From NCBI RefSeq assembly GCF_932526225.1, contig NC_064040.1, positions 10,888,856 to 10,952,855 on the forward strand: a stretch of DNA of 64,000 nucleotides, in the 5' to 3' direction. The notes beneath the pieces were generated by a model. That model did not search any database. It was given only the letters and a program-made list of their open reading frames with translations, and was not told the DNA's origin. The position numbers were made by a program, and so were the translations under genes. Origin of the DNA: Nematostella vectensis (Eukaryota > Cnidaria > Anthozoa > Actiniaria > Edwardsiidae). Below are positions 48,651 through 64,000 of the stretch, piece after piece. Every line of letters starts with the position of its first letter. Position 1 is the first letter of the stretch.

Positions 48651-48869
48651 CCACGGCATTTTTAGTCCATCAAGGCAACTATCAGATTCAAGCGTGACAG
48701 GAGTGCGTGACTACCCAGGGGTGAGCGCGCGCCCACGGTACTTTTAGTCTATCAAGGCAACTATCAGATTCAAGCGTGACAGGAGTGCGTGACTACCCAG
48801 GGGTGAGCGCGCGCCCACGGTACTTTTAGTCTATCAAGGCAACTATCAGATTAAAGCGTGACAGGTGAG
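48651..48869. repeat. 82-bp tandem repeat
   Basis: Three copies (the last partial) of a unit starting CCACGG and containing TATCAAGGCAACTATCAGAT and GCGTGACAGGAGTGCGTGAC. Copies 1 and 2 are almost identical. Confidence 0.9.
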
Positions 48870-49723
48870 ATATTTCTCGGATTTGGGCACAGGTGGTTGT
48901 CTTCATTTGAATCCTGAATTAGGCTCAAGGAACACACAAAGGGGCTGGAGAGCAAGAAGGAGACAAATCCTCTGTACAAACATAGCATGCTGTACCATGA
49001 AGATCAAAATGCCAAGTCAGTTATGGACCGGACAAGTTCTTCAGAGATCCTCTGACACGACAGATCGATAAGGGCGTTAAGGATAAACCGCAACTTAAGA
49101 TCATCGCAAAGAGTAATGAACTCAAAGGCCGAGTTTAGGCAAGGTGTGGTACCACGTGTGGAGATCGTCAGCCGGTCAGAGCGGCCTCCCGGATGATGAG
49201 AGCCGGGGCATCCCACATGGGGCACCGGAGAAGGGTCAACGACCCGAAAACGACAGGTGAACTAATGACAACTGACGAGGGCTCTGCTGAGCCGAAAGTA
49301 CTATTAATTTTTCAGGGCCGCAGCTGGTTGTAGAAAAGACAGGAGGTAAAGACGAATTCGGGATTCAAAAGCGTGACAGGAGTGCGTGACTACCCAGTGG
49401 TGAATGCGTTACTACCCAGGGGTGAGCGCGTGTTGCTTGTGAATTTCTTATCTACCCATCCATGACCCCCTTGTCTTCCGACTGTGGTCTGTCTAACTAT
49501 CACAACTTTCCCTTATCCGCATGAGATAACCGCGAAGTCATATCAACCTGAATTTACTGCTCATGTATTGCGGTCATCATATATCTATCTCTAAGTGTGA
49601 AAGCGAAAACAACCGCAGAGATATGACCTTCTAGCCTTCTAGAAGAAACATTCTTATCAGCTATTCTGAATATTTAATGTGATTGATTGCTTACCCCCAA
49701 TCGAGACCGGTTGAGCGTTGACT

Positions 49724-49729
49724 CACGTG
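49724..49729. promoter_or_regulatory. E-box (CACGTG) upstream of MFS gene
   Basis: ACTCACGTGT lies about 100 bp before the start codon. It resembles the E-box core of lysosomal-gene (CLEAR) elements, which would suit an MFSD8-type gene. This is a single short motif and only suggestive. Confidence 0.25.
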
Positions 49730-49828
49730 TAACACAAAAACAACCGCCACTGGAGCCAACATTAGCCTTCGCCAAGTACTCTGTAAAAAACATGTGAACT
49801 ACGCAATAACAGTAACAGAGCTCTCAAC

Positions 49829-51358
49829 ATGGCTACGAAAGCGATGATTTCGACATTTACCGTGAACTATTTCGGTTTCTCAATGGCTTTAGACTATTCC
49901 GTTGTACTCCTCACAATTCAAGAACTATGGGAATCACTTGATGGGGATTTCAAGTTGTACGGGTTTGTGTTTGGAAGCTACGCACTAAGCCAAGCGTTTA
50001 TGTCACCATTACTCGGCTATATATCGGATGCCCGTGGTTTAAAATTCGCGATAATTCTTGCTATACTTTTGAACGGAGCAGGGAATTTACTGTACGCTTT
50101 CTCGTATGCTGTAGGTTCGGTGAATATGGTGTTAGCAGGCCGGTTTGTTGCGGGTCTCGGGGCCGGCGCCATCGCTTTGGGAGTAGTTTATTTGACGAAT
50201 ACTTCTTCTAGAGATGTACGTGGCAGAGCTATCGCCGGATTCAAGCTGTCTCAAGCGGGCGGTTATCTAGGAGGGCCTTTGCTTGCTATGGCGATTATAT
50301 CACTCAAGAAACCATCAAAGGACGCATCTTTCGCGACTAAAGTTTTCAACTTTTATACCGCTCCCGTATGGCTGATTCTGAGCAATGCGCTGTTGATATT
50401 ATTGCCTCTGACGAAATTCTGCTTCAAGAATACACTCTCCTCACATATGGCTTTGAAATATACGCACAGAGAAGCCAAAGAACTGCTCGCACACACGTTA
50501 ATGTTAGTGCTTTTGTTATTTTTAGCGACGTCTTGTTTTTGGGCGATAACAAGTGATTTGTTTATTATAGCGTTCGGTCAGTATCATTTATTCAATGCTA
50601 ACGAGCAGTTGTGGAAGCTATACGTCTCCGCAGGCGCAGCGCTCTTCATTGCGTCTCTCATTGTATGCCTTACAATTCACCGTCGCATCACTCCATTTCT
50701 ATACACTGTTCTCGGACTTGTTTTCAACATCGCTGGCTTAACTTCTATGGCCAAGTATAACATAAATGACAAACTCTACTTGACTATTTTGTACTATGTT
50801 GGTGTGGCAATGTCTACTTCCGGTTGCGCTTGCTTTTTCACTGGCATTGGGACATATTATTCACAGAAGATAACTGATCTCTCTCACCAAGCCCGAAATA
50901 GGCGTGGACTTTTTCTAGGGACTTTTAACTTTGCTGAGGCCTTAGGGCGTGCGGCTGGGCCAACGGTGGCTTCACTTGTGATGCACATTCAGCAAAATCC
51001 GGATAGTAGTAAAGAATGCAGTGTGGACAAATTGATACCTGACGGATGTGAAGTTAGAAATATCAATTATGTCCTCCCCGTGCTTGGTGGTATTACTGTA
51101 ATCGTGCTAGCGTTGTTTGTGTTTTACCACATAAAGCATGGCAAGTGCAGAACTGATGTGTCACTGCTAAGCCTTGAAGAACTTCAAGCAATGCCTGGCC
51201 CAGGGGAAGACAGGCAAATGTTCTTCAGGGAAGAGGGGGATGGTGAAGAAGCAAGCCTCAGTATCTATGAATTGACCCCACCTCAGTCAAGGACCCCAAA
51301 TAGGGCTTCACTATCATACAGCTCTAAGACATCAATCAACACGTCAAAGACTGTGTGA
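49829..51358 (+). CDS. Intronless MFS transporter, MFSD8/CLN7-like
   Basis: Single-exon 509-residue frame starting MATKAMIS. It shows the hydrophobic pattern of a 12-helix major facilitator. The first half carries YFGFSMALDYSVVLLTIQEL (TM1), GSYALSQAFMSPLLGYISDA (TM2 and the loop 2/3 motif), GRFVAGLGAGAIALGVVYLT (TM4) and SQAGGYLGGPLLAMAI (TM5). The second half starts after a hydrophilic loop near residue 210 and ends with VLPVLGGITVIVLALFVFYH. The cytosolic tail is Ser/Thr-rich. It best resembles the MFSD8 group of lysosomal membrane proteins, or related SPX-type MFS proteins; the substrate cannot be read from the sequence. Lack of introns between intron-rich neighbours suggests a retrogene. 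Confidence 0.8.
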   Translation: MATKAMISTFTVNYFGFSMALDYSVVLLTIQELWESLDGDFKLYGFVFGSYALSQAFMSPLLGYISDARGLKFAIILAILLNGAGNLLYAFSYAVGSVNMVLAGRFVAGLGAGAIALGVVYLTNTSSRDVRGRAIAGFKLSQAGGYLGGPLLAMAIISLKKPSKDASFATKVFNFYTAPVWLILSNALLILLPLTKFCFKNTLSSHMALKYTHREAKELLAHTLMLVLLLFLATSCFWAITSDLFIIAFGQYHLFNANEQLWKLYVSAGAALFIASLIVCLTIHRRITPFLYTVLGLVFNIAGLTSMAKYNINDKLYLTILYYVGVAMSTSGCACFFTGIGTYYSQKITDLSHQARNRRGLFLGTFNFAEALGRAAGPTVASLVMHIQQNPDSSKECSVDKLIPDGCEVRNINYVLPVLGGITVIVLALFVFYHIKHGKCRTDVSLLSLEELQAMPGPGEDRQMFFREEGDGEEASLSIYELTPPQSRTPNRASLSYSSKTSINTSKTV

Positions 51359-51378
51359 TGTGAAATGCAAGGAGCTTG

Positions 51379-51634
51379 CACAGGGAGATTACCTCTACGG
51401 TTTGAATAAAGTTAGATTTATTGCATGTGTATCCCTTGTCTGATTTTTCATTGCCGGTTGCTTTCTGATGCTCTTATAGCTTATCATTTTTCGCATTTGA
51501 GGTGGCCGTTAGACTGATAACCAAGGAAAGAACGCCGGAAAGCAACGGAAAGCAACATGCGTTGAAATAGCAGACAATGGATACACATGCAATAAACCTA
51601 ACTTTATTCAAACCATACATGTGAGCTCCCTGTG
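51379..51634. repeat. Inverted duplication of the MFS gene 3' end
   Basis: The left arm (51379-51434) contains the likely poly(A) signal AATAAA at 51405-51410. The right arm (51579-51634) is its reverse complement with few mismatches (AATAAACCTAACTTTATTCA). The spacer is 144 bp. A transcript reading through would form a hairpin of about 56 bp. Confidence 0.85.
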
Positions 51635-52762
51635 GAACTTGATTCATATTACAGTAGGGCCTATTGAAGGAACTCTGGGTGTATGTCTAGTTCTGCTTGA
51701 CTGTGAGGCACTGGGTTCCAAGAATGAGTGTCAAAGGACTAGATGCAGTCCTGTATTTGCCAAGGGTATTGGGATTGTCTTGCCTTTTGGCAAACCACAG
51801 GAATTTATTGATTTGATGGCATTGATGCAAAAATGAATGCAATTCTTATTACAATAATCTGTATTTCTATAATAGAGGGGGGGGGGACGGGTTAACAAAA
51901 GGGATTTGTCTATAATGTACATTCATGCACACACTATATAGAATGTGTTTAAAATTTGTGACAATATAAACTATTCCTATGTATTCTGTTCAGAATATAA
52001 AATTCATATTACATCAGCTGTTTATTCTAGCAAGATGTATTAGTTTTGTTTGCATCCAAACTGGGCACCCTAAAAATGCATCTTGGGTGAAGCAAGTTCC
52101 CTCTAATATAACAAAGTAAACATGTATAATAAATATAATCAACATTTGGCCATCTGAGAAAGAAAGATTTCAACTCTATTTTGCTATACAAAAATAAAAT
52201 TGCCATATCTTTTTGATTGGTGTATTACACTATATACCTGTTATAGTGATATATATTGATATGGATTTTATCAATTTTGCAGTAGCATATTGTATATATA
52301 ATTTAAAGGAATTATATACATATTGGAATAAATTGAGATAACTAAATTTGGAATTTTCTAAGATTCAGACTCTAAGAAAAAAATCATGTTTGTCATGAAA
52401 ATATAAGATAAAAGTATTCATCATTATTTTAATGTTGTTCTAGTAATTGTTATAACCATCGTAGTTGCGCGACCTCCCAAATAACTAAAAATAGGGGTGC
52501 GGGCCCGCTCGCCCGCCCGTCCCCCCTATTGCAAATGACATTTTTTGCTACGATCAGGTGCATTTATGTCACTAGAGATGTATTCAAAATTAATAATTTA
52601 AAAAATACAATATTACATAGATGAACATACTCAAACAGCCTATTCATTAATATTAGAAAAAGAAGAGTAAAAATATGTCGATGCCACAAAAGCTAGAATT
52701 ATAAAAAAAAAACTAATTATTAAATAGAATATAAAAAAAACCTAGAGTATAAAAACCCAGAG
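51635..52762. other. AT-rich intergenic region, tail to tail
   Basis: Lies between the converging MFS and ABCC4-like genes. It is AT-rich with homopolymers, plus a short G/C-rich island near 52,495-52,530. No gene is seen. Confidence 0.6.
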
Positions 52763-60412
<7,650 letters not shown>

Positions 60413-60523
60413 CTATAGAAAAAAAGGTAATCGTAAACGTAATCGTATGCTTTGAAAATGATTTCAATCCTAAATTGGATTCCTAAAAAAATGGGGGAGT
60501 TTTCTTGTGAAGCCCCACCTAGT

Positions 60524-63500
60524 TGGAATTCATGTCAAAAAGTCTCTCACCAATAGAATTCATGTCAAAGTGTCTCTCACCAATAGAATTTATGTCAGTC
60601 TCTCACCAATAGATTTCATGTCAAAGGGTCTCTCACAAATAGAATTCATGTCAAAGGGTCTCTCACCAATAGATTTCATGTCAGTCTCTCACCAATAGAA
60701 TTTATATCAGTCTCTCACCAATAAAATTCATGTCAAAGGTTCTCTCACCAATAGAATTCATGTCAAAGGGTTTCTCACCAATAGAATTCATGTTAAAGGG
60801 TCTCCCACCAATAGAATTCATGTCAAAGGGTTTCTCACCAATAGAATTCATGTCAAAGTGTCTCTCACCAATAGAATTTATGTCAGTCTCTCACCAATAG
60901 ATTTCATGTCAAAGGGTCTCTCACAAATAGAATTCATGTCGAAGGGTCTCTCACCAATAGATTTCATGTCAGTCTCTCACCAATAGAATTTATATCAGTC
61001 TCTCACCAATAGAATTCATGTCAAAGGGTCTCTCACCAATAAAATTCATGTCAGTCTCTCACCAATAGAATTCATGTCAAAGGGTCTCTCACCAATAGAA
61101 TTCATGTCAGTCTCTCACCAATAGAATTCATGTCAAAGGGTCTCTCACCAACAGAATTCTGATGTCAAAGGGTCTCTCACCAATAGAATTCCTGTAAGTC
61201 TCTCACCAATAGAATTCATGTCAAAGGGTCTCTCACCAATAGAAATCATGTCAAAGGTTCTCTCACCAATAGAATTCATGTCAAAGGGTTTGTCTCACCA
61301 ATAGAATTCATGTCAAAGGGTCTCTCACCAATAGAATTCATGTCAAAGGGTTTCTCACCAATAGAATTCACGTCAAAGGGTCTCTCACCAATAGAATTTA
61401 TGTCAAAGGGTCTCTCACCAATAGAATTCATGTCAGTCTCTCACCAATAGAATTCATGTCAAAGGGTCTCTCACCAATAGAATTCATGTCAAAGGGTCTC
61501 TCACCAATAGAATTCATGTCAGTCTCTCAACAACAGAATTCATGTCAAAGGTTCTCTCACCAATAGAATTCATGTCAAAGGGTTTCTCACCAATAGAATT
61601 CATGTCAAAGGGTCTCTCACAAATAGAATTCATGTCAAAGGGTCTCTCACCAATAGATTTCATGTCAGTCTCTCACCAATAGAATTTATATCAGTCTCTC
61701 ACCAATAGAATTCATGTCAAAGGTTCTCTCACCAATAGAATTCATGTCAAAGGGTTTCTCACCAATAGAATTCATGTCAAAGTGTCTCTCACCAATAGAA
61801 TTTATGTCAGTCTCTCACCAATAGATTTCATGTCAAAGGGTCTCTCACAAATAGAATTCATGTCAAAGGGTCTCTCACCAATAGATTTCATGTCAGTCTC
61901 TCACCAATAGAATTCATGTCAAAGGTTCTCTCACCAATAGAATTCATGTCAAAGGGTTTCTCACCAATAGAATTCATGTTAAAGGGTCTCCCACCAATAG
62001 AATTCATGTCAAAGGGTTTCTCACCAATAGAATTCATGTCAAAGTGTCTCTCACCAATAGAATTTATGTCAGTCTCTCACCAATAGATTTCATGTCAAAG
62101 GGTCTCTCACAAATAGAATTCATGTCGAAGGGTCTCTCACCAATAGATTTCATGTCAGTCTCTCACCAATAGAATTTATATCAGTCTCTCACCAATAGAA
62201 TTCATGTCAAAGGGTCTCTCACCAATAAAATTCATGTCAGTCTCTCACCAATAGAATTCATGTCAAAGGGTCTCTCACCAATAGAATTCATGTCAAAGGG
62301 TTTCTCACCAATAGAATTCATGTCAAAGGGTCTCTCACCAACAGAATTCTGATGTCAAAGGGTCTCTCACCAATAGAATTCCTGTAAGTCTCTCACCAAT
62401 AGAATTCATGTCAAAGGGTCTCTCACCAATAGAAATCATGTCAAAGGTTCTCTCACCAATAGAATTCATGTCAAAGGGTTTGTCTCACCAATAGAATTCA
62501 TGTCAAAGGGTCTCTCACCAATAGAATTCATGTCAAAGGGTTTCTCACCAATAGAATTCATGTCAAAGGGTCTCTCACCAATAGAATTCATGTCAAAGGG
62601 TTTCTCACCAATAGAATTCATGTTAAAGGGTCTCCCACCAATAGAATTCATGTCAAAGGGTTTCTCACCAATAGAATTCATGTCAAAGTGTCTCTCACCA
62701 ATAGAATTTATGTCAGTCTCTCACCAATAGATTTCATGTCAAAGGGTCTCTCACAAATAGAATTCATGTCGAAGGGTCTCTCACCAATAGATTTCATGTC
62801 AGTCTCTCACCAATAGAATTTATATCAGTCTCTCACCAAAAGAATTCATGTCAAAGGGTCTCTCACCAATAAAATTCATGTCAGTCTCTCACCAATAGAA
62901 TTCATGTCAAAGGGTCTCTCACCAATAGAATTCATGTCAGTCTCTCACCAATAGAATTCATGTCAAAGGGTCTCTCACCAACAGAATTCTGATGTCAAAG
63001 GGTCTCTCACCAATAGAATTCCTGTAAGTCTCTCACCAATAGAATTCATGTCAAATGGTCTCTCACCAATAGAAATCATGTCAAAGGTTCTCTCACCAAT
63101 AGAATTCATGTCAAAGGGTTTCTCACCAATAGAATTCATGTCAAAGGGTCTCTCACCAATAGAATTCATGTCAAAGGGTCTCTCACCAATAGAATTCATG
63201 TCAGTCTCTCACCAATAGATTTCATGTCAAAGGGTCTCTCACAAATAGAATTCATGTCAAAGGGTCTCTTACCAATAGATTTCATGTCAGTCTCTCACCA
63301 ATAGAATTTATATCAGTCTCTCACCAATAGAATTCATGTCAAAGGTTCTCTCACCAATAGAATTCATGTCAAAGGGTTTCTCACCAATAGAATTCATGTC
63401 AAAGGGTCTCTCACCAATAGATTTCATGTCAGTCTCTCACCAATAGAATTTATATCAGTCTCTCACCAATAGAATTCATGTCAAAGGTTCTCCCACCAAT

Positions 63501-64000
63501 AGAATTCATGTCAAAGGGTTTCTCACCAATAGAATTCATGTTAAAGGGTCTCTCACAAATAGAATTCATGTCAAAGGGTTTCTCACCAATAGAATTCATG
63601 TCAAAGTGTCTCTCACCAATAGAATTTATGTCAGTCTCTCACCAATAGATTTCATGTCAAAGGGTCTCTCACAAATAGAATTCATGTCAAAGGGTCTCTT
63701 ACCAACAGATTTCATGTCAGTCTCTCACCAATAGAATTTATATCAGTCTCTCACCAATAGAATTCATGTCAAAGGTTCTCTCACCAATAGAATTCATGTC
63801 AAAGGGTTTCTCACCAATAGAATTCATGTTAAAGGGTCTCTCACCAATAGAATTCATGTCAAAGGGTTTCTCACCAATAGAATTCATGTCAAAGGGTCTC
63901 TCACCAATAGAATTCTGATGTCAAAGGGTCTCTCACCAATAGAATTCCTGTCAGTCTCTCACCAATAGAATTCATGTCAAAGGGTCTCTCACCAATAGAA
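60524..64000 (-). repeat. 26/30-bp array of a 5' splice junction (over 100 units)
   Basis: Units on the minus strand read TTTGACATGAATTCTATTG|GTGAGAGACCC (30 bp) or a 26-bp variant. The exon-like part encodes FDMNSIG with one base left over. That is exactly what exon 60412-60333 (starting GT CGC ATA, RILNRFSKD) needs, and it matches FFNRNPIGRILNRFSKD of human ABCC4. The true exon should lie beyond 64,000. Blocks of several units recur (for example near 60,850, 62,040 and 62,690), a higher-order repeat. Confidence 0.9.

Larger units (their letters stand above)
47125..49828. other. Intergenic region PARP1-MFS transporter
   Basis: No gene with family support is seen; the open frames here overlap one another and look random. 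Contents are an inverted repeat at 47640-47769, an 82-bp tandem repeat at 48651-48869 with a related fragment near 49,368-49,430, and a G/C-rich stretch at about 49,140-49,250 of unknown nature. Confidence 0.6.

Noticed and set aside
49060-49260. G/C-rich segment as a possible rRNA fragment or retroelement
   Set aside because: I could not match it to conserved rRNA blocks or to reverse transcriptase motifs.
62466-63199. Minus-strand ORFs of MNSIGERPFD repeats as a repeat protein gene
   Set aside because: No start context or stop-free run through the array (26-bp units break the frame); better explained as reiterated donor junction of ABCC4.

Overview
This is eukaryotic nuclear DNA. Genes carry many introns with GT-AG borders, the proteins align well with human orthologues, and there are MITEs, minisatellites and long homopolymer tracts. 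Protein similarity and gene style suggest an invertebrate animal, probably a cnidarian such as a sea anemone. That is inference from recalled family sequences; no search was run.

Region 1 (1 to about 19,770) is a tandem segmental array. Each unit of about 5.7-5.9 kb holds the single-exon ketohexokinase gene (KHK, + strand) and a three-exon VWA5A-like gene (VIT plus VWA domains, - strand). Their 5' ends diverge and their 3' ends converge. Units alternate in type (A-B-A-B), so the higher-order period is about 11.53 kb. The A-type KHK copies share a nonsense codon and one B-type VWA5A copy has a frameshift. This leaves one intact KHK, two VWA5A copies intact as read, and one further VWA5A copy cut by the window edge. 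The array ends abruptly next to an orphan exon-like ORF on the minus strand.

Region 2 (about 19,770-29,122) holds two small TIR transposons and a SIRT2-like NAD-dependent deacetylase on the + strand. I resolved 13 exons; the first coding exon was not found. Several introns contain minisatellites. Region 3 (30,247-46,903) is a complete PARP1 gene with 29 exons and an intact H-Y-E catalytic triad. Its terminal exon is partly duplicated downstream. SIRT2 and PARP1 both use NAD+ and lie head to tail, about 1.3 kb apart.

Region 4 (47,127-52,762) is repeat-bearing intergenic DNA around an intronless MFS transporter (MFSD8-like), whose 3' end is copied downstream in inverted orientation.

Region 5 (52,763 to beyond 64,000, - strand) is the 3' half of an ABCC4/MRP4-like ABC transporter: the end of TMD2, NBD2 and the C-terminal tail. 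It holds the most striking signal in the window. At six of its intron borders the adjacent tandem repeat is built from the splice junction itself, so each unit carries a piece of exon plus its 5' or 3' splice site. One 1.93-kb intron consists almost wholly of 18 donor-junction units followed by 16 acceptor-junction units, both with a 55-bp period. A neighbouring array of more than 100 units of 26-30 bp repeats another donor junction. I know of no described system of this kind.
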